Positions 1-8,914 of a stretch of 15,289 nt of DNA are shown piece by piece. A program made the position numbers and the translations under genes. The stretch is taken from assembly GCA_005223375.1 (NCBI GenBank), contig RXOD01005212.1, forward strand, positions 1 to 15,289, in the 5' to 3' direction. The stretch comes from Amoebophrya sp. AT5.2 (taxonomy: Eukaryota > Sar > Dinophyceae > Syndiniales > Amoebophryaceae). The notes beneath the pieces were generated by a model. The model made no database searches, had not been told where the DNA came from, and saw only the letters and a program-made list of their open reading frames with translations. Every line of letters begins with the position of its first letter. The first letter of the stretch is position 1.

Positions 1-20
1 CGGACAAATTTCCTCTGCAT

Positions 21-837
21 ATGAGCGGACAAATGGCAGCTGTAGTCTCGACACAGCACCATCAGCTGCATCATCAGCAGCAGCCGCACGGCCGTGCATC
101 ATCAGGAGGTTCCAGCAGGCCCTCCGCGACGCCGGTGCTGCCTCTGGCGATCGAAGTGGAGGTGCTGCGAGCGATCGCGCGACTTCCGTACTGGAACCCA
201 GGAGCGGGAGAAGACGCACTAGTCACCATGCTGCTCGCAGTGCTGGTACAAAATTATCAATCTATGATTCATTTAGATTTTTTGACATTTTTGATCATGG
301 AAGATGGTTTATGATTATGTTCTGGATTCCATTTTCATCCTCACACGCGGATTGTGCGTGCATGAATGAAAATTCGTTCTGCAGCGAAACGAACAACTAC
401 TACTACTTTTACAAAAGGTTGACTCAATTCGCGAGAGTTTGCAGGAGGACTACGTGTCCGAGGTTTTGGACGCTGTGTTGCATCTGCTGGTGGTGGACCC
501 CTCCATCGACAGGAAGATGGTCTTTTCCGTCGTCGCCGCCTGCTCCAACGCGTTCGCCAGCAACGAGATGAAACGCAAGTCGTACGAAAACGCGGAGCAG
601 CTGGGGGCCGGTATGCGGATGGGTATGGGTGCAGCTGCTGGAGGACCCTCGCAGCCGCAGGGCCAGGGGGGGCTCGGTTTGTTCGATGAGGAGGAGGAGA
701 TCGAGCGAAAACAAAGCGAGCGCGAACAGGCCGTCAGCTTCGTGATGAAAATTATGCAGCGCTTCCCAACGTCAGACCCGATCGGCATCAAAAGCCAACA
801 CTTGCTCACCGCTGTGCTGGAATCACAAACCATGTAG
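21..837 (+). CDS. Helical protein of unknown function, two exons (possibly 5'-partial)
   Basis: I do not recognise this protein. The model joins 21-245 and 418-837, giving 214 residues. The intron is GT-AG and phase 0: after MLLAVL the donor reads GTACAA, and after the acceptor ACAAAAG the frame resumes as VDSIRESLQEDYVSEV, a fluent amphipathic helix. The N-terminus is rich in His, Gln and Ser and looks disordered. Residues from about 40 to 120 look like stacked helices (LPLAIEVEVLRAIARL, then VLDAVLHLLVV), followed by a Gly/Met/Gln-rich linker, an acidic run (DEEEEIERKQ) and a last helix. The helical-repeat look could suit an RNA-binding or scaffold repeat protein, but no family motif is visible. 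The reading frame is open from base 3, so 21 is only the first ATG and the gene may begin outside the window. The 3' end is also uncertain: a further exon at 897-1070 is possible. Confidence 0.55.
246..417 (+). other. Intron 1 of the first gene (GT-AG, 172 bp)
   Basis: The donor is GTACAA after a CTG codon. The acceptor is ACAAAAG followed by GTT, with a pyrimidine-leaning tract (CTACTACTACTTTT) just before it. The segment is clearly AT-richer than its flanks and contains in-frame stops. Both ends are phase 0. A second AG at 443-444 (TTTGCAG) would give a shorter exon lacking VDSIRESLQ. I prefer 417 because those nine residues read as a coding helix. Confidence 0.55.
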
Positions 838-1231
838 CTATACGCGCAAGAACACGAAGCCCGAAGTGCTGCCGGTTCTGCACTCTTCTTTGCCAGGTCT
901 GTTGCCTCAGCGAATACGTGCAGATGCGGCCGCGCCACCCTCGTCTGGTGCGGTTACTTACATTCTCTGCTCACGAGTTCACCTGCACAGCTTTTCGTGC
1001 GCGGCCCGCGTGGGCATGCTGCAGCACGGCTGTCCAAAAGTTGTACTTAGCAAGATCGACGTATTTATAGAAACAAATTTTCGAAGAAGATATCAAGATC
1101 GACGTCGAAGAAGATGACGGTCATCGTTATTCGTCTTGTTCGCGAGGAATTATGAAGCTGGCGCCTCCTGCTGCTGTAAACTGTTCCCTTGGCGACGTGT
1201 GATCAACACCGACATACTTCCGAAGAAAAGG
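838..1231 (+). other. Spacer between genes 1 and 2, with a possible extra exon
   Basis: No confident gene is seen here. A strong acceptor-like tract (CACTCTTCTTTGCCAG, ending at 896) is followed by an open, plausible frame from 897 to the stop at 1068-1070 (it includes SEYVQMRPRHPRLVRLL). This may be a further exon of the first gene. The segment 1051-1115 carries two interleaved direct repeats: a 12-mer at 1051 and 1094, and an 11-mer (TCGAAGAAGAT) at 1081 and 1105. Confidence 0.4.
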
Positions 1232-2116
1232 ATGGCTCTTTCTGCTGGTCGTTGCTCGTCTCAGGTCGTGTACGTGTTAAAGCTCGAGGCTCCGCAGCTG
1301 CGTGCGCTGACCGCGCCGCCGGCGGCATGCAGCTGTCTGAACAGGTCGCCTTTGGTTACTCTTGGCCTCACTTCCACCTCGGAGGTGTCATCAGTGGCCG
1401 GCGCATGTTCGTCCAGAGCATCCTCGTCCTCAGCATCTTCCAGGCATCTTCCAGGAGAACTACGCCTGCGCCACTTCAGTTTCGTGAAGGTCCAGCCTTC
1501 GAAGGAGAAGAAGGCTGGCTCCTTGATCAAGCTGCTGCCCCACCTACCGGCGGAGCTGGTCGCGGTGACCACTAGCTTTCTTCGGCGCGAGAAGAACCTG
1601 AAGAACCTCCTCTCCCTCATCTACTCGCCCGCCGAGCCGGGTGACACCGATAGCGACCGCGCGATGTACGAGGCGGAGCGGCGCCGCTACCTGTCCCACC
1701 TCGACCGGCACGACGCGCGCGTCGAAGAGCGGCGGAGAGCGCTGGAGGAGTCCACGCTGGCGGCGATTCGAGCCCTGCCCGCCGAACTGTACCACGAAGC
1801 GGTCGCCAGCGACAACGACCCGCATCCGGAGGCGGAGAAAAAATCCGACATCTGGCCGAAGGAAATGCTGTTCCACAACATGCACCGGAAGCAAATTTTC
1901 GCGGAGATGACGTTTCTGGAGAAAAAGAGGCTGCAGTGCTTCCAGAACCTAATGCGCATCCGCTACCCACACGCCGAAGCGAAAGTCCGGGACCCGGAAC
2001 AATTCTGGATCCCAGAGAGCCAGTACGTCTCGCGGCAGCGGGAAACAGCGAGAAACAAAAACGCAAAGATGTCAAGGACGCTGTCGCCAGTCAACCTCAG
2101 GGCGGGAAGCAAATGA
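1232..2116 (+). CDS. Unrecognised basic, helical protein (start uncertain)
   Basis: The frame from ATG 1232 gives 294 residues; the ATG context is good (AAAAGGATGGC). The part from about 1457 on is convincingly coding. It has a basic stretch (VQPSKEKKAG), two LPAEL helices, a charged helix or coiled coil around residues 147-187 (EAERRRYLSHLDRHDARVEE), then WPKEMLFHNMHRKQ, EKKRLQCFQNLMRIRYPHAE and FWIPESQ before a basic tail. Size, charge and helical content would suit an accessory protein of the mitochondrial ribosome, but that is a guess and no family signature was identified. The first 75 residues are Ser/Ala/Cys-rich and weak. An alternative model starts at ATG 1327 in another frame, splices 1385-1454 (GTGTCA to TTCCAG, phase 1) and yields 239 residues reading MQLSEQVAFGYSWPHFHLGG at the start. 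That version has better codon use over 1327-1384. Confidence 0.5.
   Translation: MALSAGRCSSQVVYVLKLEAPQLRALTAPPAACSCLNRSPLVTLGLTSTSEVSSVAGACSSRASSSSASSRHLPGELRLRHFSFVKVQPSKEKKAGSLIKLLPHLPAELVAVTTSFLRREKNLKNLLSLIYSPAEPGDTDSDRAMYEAERRRYLSHLDRHDARVEERRRALEESTLAAIRALPAELYHEAVASDNDPHPEAEKKSDIWPKEMLFHNMHRKQIFAEMTFLEKKRLQCFQNLMRIRYPHAEAKVRDPEQFWIPESQYVSRQRETARNKNAKMSRTLSPVNLRAGSK
1433..1454 (+). repeat. Perfect tandem duplication of an 11-mer ending in CAG
   Basis: GCATCTTCCAG occurs at 1433-1443 and again at 1444-1454. Each copy ends in a pyrimidine tract plus AG, so the two copies form tandem candidate 3' splice sites 11 bp apart. Because 11 is not a multiple of 3, the choice between them changes the reading frame. 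Confidence 0.85.
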
Positions 2117-2711
2117 TCACAGGAGCGGGAGGACGAGGGGGAGGCCGAGGCGGCTGTGATATTATTATTGGTGTTCTCTCGATCCGCGCCCGTATTACGA
2201 TCCAAGGGTAAGGAGCTCCTAGTTCTTTCGGCGGCCGACAGAATTTGAATTTTCTAAGTATGCACTAACTACATCATGATCATCGTCGAGTCTGTCGCTG
2301 TCCCTGTCGAGTGCTGTTAGATCCACTCTTGATCAGAAACAAATCCAAACGTATGTGGCAGAGGTCGAAGATCACGGTCAGCAGCTCGAAATTGAAATTG
2401 AAACTGTTCTGAGATTTAAAAAGTAGAACCGTGCAGTGAATCAATCGTGCTTCATTTCAGCATGCGTATCTGCTTCCTGGGACGAGTTGTACTAGATCCT
2501 CAAAATAATCCTCATCCTTTTCCTTTTCGATATAATAATTTCGTCGACGTATCCGATTCCGACCTGCAAATACAGACAGTGACAGAGGAATGCACTGATA
2601 CGACCAAGAGACCGGCACTTTTAAGATTTTCGCGTATAAGCCACTGCACAAACTTACACTTAGATAGTCCCTCTACTAACTCTACTGGAAGACTTTGGCT
2701 TACACTTCGCA
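2117..2711 (+). other. Spacer between gene 2 and the RRM gene
   Basis: No gene is seen. The spacer is AT-rich relative to its neighbours and has a short (GAAATT)-type repeat at 2388-2405. Near its end, TACTAAC (2674-2680), a perfect branch-site consensus, is followed by an AG at 2690-2691. That is 20 bp before the RRM start codon, so it is a candidate 3' splice site, cis or trans. Confidence 0.5.
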
Positions 2712-3767
2712 ATGCCCCGCACTCGGAAGTCCAAGAAGGAGGGGGCCGCTTCCGCGATCGGGAAGGTTGCAAAGAGTGATCAAGATCATGCGGAGGCGAA
2801 GGTGCGCAAAACCAAAACGAAGACACTGAGCAAAGGCGACCGCGGCGACCTTGTCAAAAAATTGAAGAAGAAGGCTCTCAACGTCGTTGCTTCCACGACG
2901 ACCACATCAGCTGGAGGTGACAACATCAACACAGATCATGGCGCCGCTTCTCTTGAAGACCACGATGAGGAGATGCAAGATCGCATGACCACGACCACGG
3001 CTCCGGACGAGGAAGCAGAAGGCGAGGACGAGGCTGCTGGTGCGCCTCCCGCAGATCAACCTGATGCTGATCAACAGCTAAGCTATGCTGACCGGCTGCA
3101 GCAGGAAGCAAGCGACCCCAAGGCAGCTTCCACCGTGTTCGTCTCGGGACTGCCCTACGAGTGGGACGTGGAGAAGATTCAAATGCTGCTGAAAAAACAG
3201 AAGTGCGCGGGGTTCGGTGAGATTCGCGCGCCCACGTGGCACGACACCGGACGGCTGCGCGGGTACTGCCACGTCGAGTTCGCCTCTGAGGAGAAGGCCC
3301 AAAAGGCCATCTCCCGGTTGCACCACCACACGCTCAAAGAGAACGGTCGCTACCTGACCGCGAACCTCGCGAAGGAGGCCGCCGGAGCCGCAAGCGGGAA
3401 CGCGAGGAATCCCAACCAGGCACAGAAAAAGCTTCCGGAAGGCTGCAATACGCTGTTCGTGAAGAATCTGCCGTATGCAGCCACGGAGAGCGAAATCGCC
3501 GACGCATTCGGGGGAAAGGAGGCCGTGGCGGCGGTCCGCTTGGGGCACGAACAGGGCCGGAGCAAGGGCTTCTGCTACTTGGAATTCACGACGCACGCGA
3601 AAGCGAGCGCAGTGCTCAAGTCGCAGGGAAAATACGCGCTACAGGGGCGGATCCTGTTTCTGGACGCAGACGGAGGCCCGGGGCCAAAAGCGGGCTACCA
3701 CTACCGAAAAGAAGCCTGGGAAGACGGCTGGGGGGCAAAAGTGAAACACAAGAACGCGCCTTGGTGA
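2712..3767 (+). CDS. RNA-binding protein with two RRM domains, nucleolin-like layout
   Basis: This is a single-exon gene of 351 residues from ATG 2712. The N-terminal 55 residues are strongly basic (RKSKKEG, KVRKTKTKT, KKLKKKA), like a nuclear or nucleolar localisation segment. An acidic, Asp/Glu-rich linker follows at about 80-115. RRM1 spans about 141-219, with RNP2 VFVSGL at 142-147 and RNP1 RGYCHVEF at 183-190. RRM2 spans about 246-320, with RNP2 LFVKNL and RNP1 KGFCYLEF at 285-292. Aromatic residues at the RNP1 and RNP2 positions that stack on RNA are present in both domains. The basic-acidic-RRM-RRM order matches nucleolin-type proteins of ribosome biogenesis, but there is no GAR (RGG) tail. 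The C-terminus is instead aromatic and basic (GYHYRKEAWEDGWGAK, ending in NAPW). The RRM call is firm; the exact role (pre-rRNA processing, mRNA binding or splicing) is inference. Confidence 0.9.
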   Translation: MPRTRKSKKEGAASAIGKVAKSDQDHAEAKVRKTKTKTLSKGDRGDLVKKLKKKALNVVASTTTTSAGGDNINTDHGAASLEDHDEEMQDRMTTTTAPDEEAEGEDEAAGAPPADQPDADQQLSYADRLQQEASDPKAASTVFVSGLPYEWDVEKIQMLLKKQKCAGFGEIRAPTWHDTGRLRGYCHVEFASEEKAQKAISRLHHHTLKENGRYLTANLAKEAAGAASGNARNPNQAQKKLPEGCNTLFVKNLPYAATESEIADAFGGKEAVAAVRLGHEQGRSKGFCYLEFTTHAKASAVLKSQGKYALQGRILFLDADGGPGPKAGYHYRKEAWEDGWGAKVKHKNAPW

Positions 3768-4579
3768 GGCGGACCCTGCGAACCAAAAAATTGATACCTT
3801 GGTCTGGACGATGACGAATTTAGTTTTGATGCTGAATCCTTCTCCTTCTGCGCCGCGAATCAAGCAATCTTGATCTGTTTTTTACCATCCAGCGTCGAGG
3901 AGAGCAATTCAAGTGTTCTCGCGTGCCAGTAGAGCTCCGAAACCAAATCCAAGACTTTCGTCGGTTTCCGTGTCGAATCGTACCTAAAGTCGCACGAAAT
4001 TGAAGGATATGTGTTTGTATCTTTTCGGTCAGATGAAAACTTCTTGTGAACTCCAAAGTAAGCTTGCACTCGTGTCCACTTTCCGGCTTCGTCATGAGCT
4101 TCGTGGTTGTCGTCAAGTTTTCGTTCCGACCGTGGTGCTTGCTGCAAATGAATGTAGATTAGCTTTCGTTCTGAAAGTCTTCCAAGTCTTCCTCGTCTAG
4201 TTGGTTCGTCGTATTGGTATTGGTATTTCTATTTTCTTGTTCGGGCGTCAACGTCTAGCACGCCCCGTCTTCATCAATCACTGACATGACAAGATTCGCT
4301 CTGGCCACATTTCTGCATTTCTTGCTTTGTATTTCATCCCAACGGGCAGGACCCATGCTTCACTGTACGCCTACACCACGACTGAACACAATTCGCTGAT
4401 GTGTCCCTCTCCCTCAGAGACTTTCGTACTGCCGCCTAAATGACACTTGTTCTGCTCCTGCTGCCACGAAAAATGCTTCATGCTGGGTATCCCCCGTACT
4501 AGTGCTGTGGAGCAAATTGAAATTCGTATTCGTACAAGATCAAGTACAAGAATTCAGTTGGTACTTGGATCGGAATCAA
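3768..4579 (+). other. Spacer between the RRM gene and EF-hand gene A
   Basis: No gene or RNA is seen in 812 bp. The open frames here are short and lack the G/C-rich third positions of the true genes. There is a short GTATTG repeat at 4211-4227. The last 80 bases contain the near-repeats ATTCGTATTCGTACAAG and AAGTACAAGAATTC, and are probably 5' untranslated sequence of gene A. Confidence 0.45.
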
Positions 4580-7500
4580 ATGTCGAAGCGTCGTGGGCGC
4601 GGGTTTGTCCGCGAGGATCTGGACGTGATTGGTTACCTGCGCGACCGTCGGGACGCGATCCAGAATGGCATTCGTTCCGAGGAGCAGGTCGAGCTTTTTT
4701 CGGTGGACGACGAGGGCCGTCGCTACAAGATTTTGGTGCCCGAGGCCCGCAGCTATATCCGGCGGCTCGAGCGGGAGCACGAGGAGCGGTTGCGCGCGCT
4801 CGGCGCGGAGGCCGAGAAGGAGAAGCAGGTTGTTCGGGCGCTTGAGTACTTCGACACTTTGTGGCGCAAGGACCTGCTTTTCCAGCACAGGCTGCTGCAC
4901 GGCTCCCGCGACGAGTCGCTGCGGCGCGTGGCCGGGTGGAGCTTTCGCGGCAACTGGAAGGGCGTGCATGCGGTGAACTCTTTGCGGCAGGCGGCCGGCG
5001 GGTTTATGATCCGCCGCCAGGACAACGACGACGACGAGGCGGCGGACCTGGAGGACAAGACGCACCTGTCCGGGGTCACGGTGCGGGAGCTCGGACTGCT
5101 GGGGAACTTCGACTACCTCGCGAAGCTGGGCGGCAACGCGCTGGACGCGGAGCACAACCGGCTGCTGGACGCCGACAAGCTGGCGGAGGGGTACTACGCG
5201 ATGGGCGCGGGCGGGTTGATGAGCGGGCTCCCGGAAAACCTCGCGGAACTGGAGGAGCGCGCAAGGAGCGGCGGGGTGGCGATCCAAGTGAGCCAGGAGT
5301 TCCTGGGCAGCAGCAAGATCAATGGGCAGCACCTGGCGGAGTGGGCGAGTTTGGCGCGCGGGGTCGCAAACAGCGGCAGCGAGACCGAGAGCTCCTCCAC
5401 CTCGGGGGACGAGGAGGGGGATGGGGCGCGCTCAGATTCGTCGGACGGACTCCCGGACTACAGAAGCCTCCTCGAGCGCAGCCCCAGCGCGGTGGCGCTC
5501 GAGCAAAAGAGACAGCGACGGATCGAAATGGGCGAGGAGGAGGCGGACGGCATTGACCCGATCAAGGCGCCGCCGAAAATCGCAGGAAAGAAAGGACGCA
5601 AGAGCGGTAGTCCTCGGGGAGGCGATAGTAGTACGAAAAAGAACAAGAAGGACAAGGACTCAGGCGGGGACGACGGCAAGGCGAGCAAGTCGAAGTCCGA
5701 TGGCGCAACGTCATCGAAAAGCAAGAAGCCCAAGGCGGGAAAACGCATTTCCTTCGCGGGGGTGGATGACGGCGAGGACGGAGTCGGCGGACGCCGCGAG
5801 ACGCTGGAAGACATGATTGAGCGGGAGATGAAGGAGTCGCAAGCACGGTTCATGAAGCAGACCGGGCGCGTGCAGGAGCCAACGGAGGAGGAAAAGGAGA
5901 AGGAGAAGCAGAAGGCCGAGCGTAGGGCCGCGCGCGAGGAGAAGGCGGCCGCGGCCGCTGCGGGCGACAACGCCGAAGCGAAGCCCGAGGACCAGCAAAT
6001 GCGCGAGCTCCCCGACTCCACCCTGCTGGAGCCGGAGCTGGTGAGGTCCGACTACGTCGTCGGCGTGTTTCAGGACCCGCTCCGCGTAACCTCGCACGAG
6101 CCCGTGACGCGGTGGCAGCGCGTTTCGCTGGCCGCTGAGACGCAGCCCTCGTACAACGCGTACTTGCAGATTTGGGACAAGCTCCAGTCGCTTTTCAACG
6201 GCTTCCAGCTGAACCTGATCGCGGACTTTTTTATCACGAACTACATCTCGCAGCTGGACACGCTGCAGCGGCAGGGCGCGACCGACAGCGCCGAGAGGCT
6301 CTCCTACGCCTGGATGGACTTGTCCACGCTCGCGACCTGGATTCCGCTCTACCTCCGCGTGCTGTACCCCAAGGCGGACCTGCTTTCCCCGAACCAGTCG
6401 TTTCGGCTGGACATGTACAACGACGTGCTGCGGATCGTGTTCTGCGAGACGCCCTCGCAGGTCCGCGCCTGCATCCGGCGCGTGCCCTTCGAGCTGGCCT
6501 GCGTGATCCTGGAGGTGAGCCGGCTCTACTGGATGCAGTACGCGGAGAACTGCGGCTTCGATGCGGCGGAAACCGGCGAACTGAACGAGATCTTCCACAG
6601 CTTCGACATGGACGACATGGAGTCGGGCGGCCTGCGCGCGGAGCGCATCTTCGACGTGCTGGAACAAGCAGGCTTCGTGCTGGTGGAGGAGGAACGGGCC
6701 CTTCTGGGCATGCTGTACAGGCAGTGCGACCAAGACGGAAACGGCTACATCGACTTCAACGAGCTGCTGTACATCCTGCGCAGGTTCCAGGACAAGCGCC
6801 TGGCCACGCAAATGGTGCAGTGCGCCAGCCACATGAAACACCTCCCAAGCGTCTTCCTGGAAGAATACCAGTACCAACCGACTTTACTTAAAAATTTAAG
6901 TGATTCCTTGGCACCAGCTACTTTGCTCTAGGTGCATTTACGCTTTCTGAATTTTATTTCGGCACTGCGACTACGGGTCTTTGACTCACTTTGTCTTCTT
7001 TCTTAGGCACACGGTCGGTCTTCACGTCCACCGCTGAGCGCGAGTTCATACTTCTAGCTGCCAAAGTCTGGGCTTTTGTCATGTGCATCGCGATCGCCGG
7101 TTGAGGACAATAAATTTGATGGCCACGACGAGGAACAAGCACTGAAGAAACTGCTTGAAGTCCGTCGTATCAATATGATCTTGATTGTTTTCCACGACCT
7201 CGTAGTACCCGCCTCCACGACCGCTTTTGCATTTCATCGATCACCTAGATCGCAACTACATTCCTTCGGTCCTTCGCACAGGTATCTTCTGGAGATGGAT
7301 GCCGAGCCCAAGGCGACGGACCATGACATTGTGCAGATGTACAACCTGTTTGATCTTCGGATGATTTTCACCTCGTTTGATTTCGACAACATGCGCAAGA
7401 TCGTCCAGCGCTTCGAGCTGTCGAGGCTCGAGCTCGGGCTGCCGGTGGACTTCAACCGCGAGCAGGCGTGCAGGCTCGCCGCCCGCGTCCACGACGAGCA

Positions 7501-7897
7501 CGACGAGCTGGTGCTCGAGTGGGCGCGGTACCTGGCGTCGAAGCCGCCAGTGCTCGTCGAACGGGGGCTGGAGGACGTGCCGATCCCGCAGGAAATCAGG
7601 CCGACCACCTTGAAAGAGCACGTGGACGAGTGGAGCGCAAGGCAGCTGACGGACGAAGCAAGGTTCCGGAAGTACATCGCGACCAGTGCGTGGGTGCACG
7701 ACGCGCGGAAAATCATCGGGGCCCTGATGAAATCAGTGCGGAAGCGAAACTGGCTGGCCGCGAGGATGAAAGGAAAACAAATCAAAAGAGAACAAGAAAA
7801 GCTGGAAAGAGAAGCAGAAAAAGAAAAAGTCGTGAAAAAGGGAAAGGCGCTGCTCAGCAAGGGCATGATGGCCGCGAAATTAATGAAAAAAAACTAG
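4580..7897 (+). CDS. EF-hand protein A (968 aa, two exons)
   Basis: The model joins 4580-6870 and 7282-7897. ATG 4580 (context CAAAATGTCG) is the first ATG in the frame; the upstream extension lacks one. The N-terminus is basic (MSKRRGRGF). A charged helix or coiled coil spans about 55-88, and a helical region of unknown family runs to about 260. Next come a Ser/Asp/Glu-rich stretch (about 264-295), a Lys/Ser-rich stretch (about 337-393) and an acidic, Ala-rich coiled coil (about 409-474). From about 490 a conserved helical module begins (RWQRVSL, YLQIWDKLQSLFN, WIPLYLRVLYP, FELACVILEVSRLYW). A degenerate EF-hand (DMDDMESGG) begins at about 676, and a canonical calcium loop DQDGNGYIDFNE lies at 717-728, with Asp 1, 3 and 9, Asn 5 and Glu 12 all in place. 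Exon 2 adds about 200 helical residues and a Lys-rich tail. Calcium binding is well supported, but the cellular role is unknown. Gene B is a diverged neighbour sharing the C-terminal module. The protein is likely intracellular: no signal peptide or membrane segment is seen. Confidence 0.82.
6871..7281 (+). other. Intron of gene A (GT-AG, 411 bp, phase 2)
   Basis: The donor is GTACCA after FLEEY plus CA. The acceptor is CCTTCGCACAG before GTATCTTCTGG. Joining gives a CAG codon and the run EEYQYLLEMDAEPK. Donor and acceptor phases agree. The unspliced frame runs into a stop at 6929-6931 after an AT-rich non-coding-looking tail. The downstream exon aligns in layout with exon 2 of gene B, which supports a single gene rather than two. 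Confidence 0.75.
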
Positions 7898-8914
7898 CTG
7901 TTGCTTTTGAGGCTGTAACCCAGCGACCACCACAGCACCACGACCACGGGCAGGGTGAATCCTGAGGCTCGATCTCAGCCTTTTATGGTTCTCTGATACT
8001 GATAATTGCCGGGGGCGCACTATAACGATACAGCGTCAACTGGGCTCTTCTTTTTGCGCAGGAGGACAGTGGTTGCATAAGCGAAAGAAAGAGAAACGAG
8101 AAAAAAACACCACTCTTGCTGGCGGCCCTTTTTGGCAGATCGTCGGCGGGCGCGAGCTCTTTGTTCTCGATTTATACCGATTTCGCCGGTTCATGTTTGC
8201 GTGTCAATTCACTGTTTGTTGTCTTTCATCCACCGTCGCGTTGAAGTTGATGTCAATTGTCTGCATCAGATTCAATTTGAAAGCAATGAACACGATCATG
8301 GCACCAGCTGCGTCTCAGCTCATGCCGTCGTGGCAAAATTTGAGTCGTCCGTAAACCGTATAACGTAAAGCTGCTCGTCAAGCACTGCACGAGCACGTAA
8401 CAAAGCCAAAGCGTACTCGTCCTCGATTCGTCCGCATTCTGCTCGGTGTCGTTGGTGATATTGCCGGATTACAACTAAATCGTGCAAAGTACCACTCGTG
8501 ATGAATAATTTGTTGCGTCGCGTAATCCTAATCCATCGTGGTACGAAGATTTAAGTACGAGAGTTCATCTCGTCCAGTACGACGTACGACTTGCAAAATC
8601 CAACCTTCTTGTATGCAGGTGAGTCCTACCCTCGTCATGACTACCCTTATTTTTACCCTACCTCCTTTGGCTTTGCGTTTGCGTTTGCGCGGCTGACCGG
8701 GACAATAATTATGGTCGACGCAATCAAGCCCGGAGCGTCTCCTCATAGAAAAATGGGGTCCCACAAAACAAAGTACCCCACAAGCAACGGCAATACTAGC
8801 TACGCCACAACCTCCTCTCCGAGGCAAAGTCGACCAGCAATCTGATGAATTCGACGTCGTTTGACTTTGCTTTACATCAACAGCGAAATCTTATAAAAAA
8901 AAAACTTTGCGCCG
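7898..8914 (+). other. Spacer between EF-hand genes A and B
   Basis: No convincing gene is seen in 1017 bp. A (TTTGCG)x3 repeat lies at 8672-8689. CAG followed by GTGAGT at 8619 looks like a strong 5' splice site. TTTGCTTTACATCAACAG, ending at 8883, looks like a 3' splice site 31 bp before the gene B start codon. Together they could bound a 265-bp intron in the 5' untranslated region, or the AG alone could be a trans-splice acceptor. A TTATAAAAAAAAAAC run lies at 8890-8904. Confidence 0.4.

Noticed and set aside
3820..4147. Minus-strand open frames of 95-98 codons between the RRM gene and gene A
   Set aside because: Two overlapping frames of similar length, with AT-rich unbiased codons and no motif; typical of random open frames in a spacer.
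5711..6877. Long minus-strand open frame (388 codons) opposite gene A
   Set aside because: It mirrors the GC-rich coding strand of a gene with clear EF-hand and helical motifs; its translation is low-complexity His/Val/Leu/Arg-rich with no domain. The same applies to the minus-strand frames at 4499-5332 and 8872-10113.
7076..7281. Independent start for the second exon of gene A
   Set aside because: The upstream part of that frame has poor codon use and no good start. The phase-matched GT-AG intron and the parallel with gene B exon 2 support one gene.
8591..8845. Plus-strand open frame of 84 codons upstream of gene B
   Set aside because: It has a non-ATG start, contains the TTTGCG repeat and no domain. 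More likely untranslated leader or intron.
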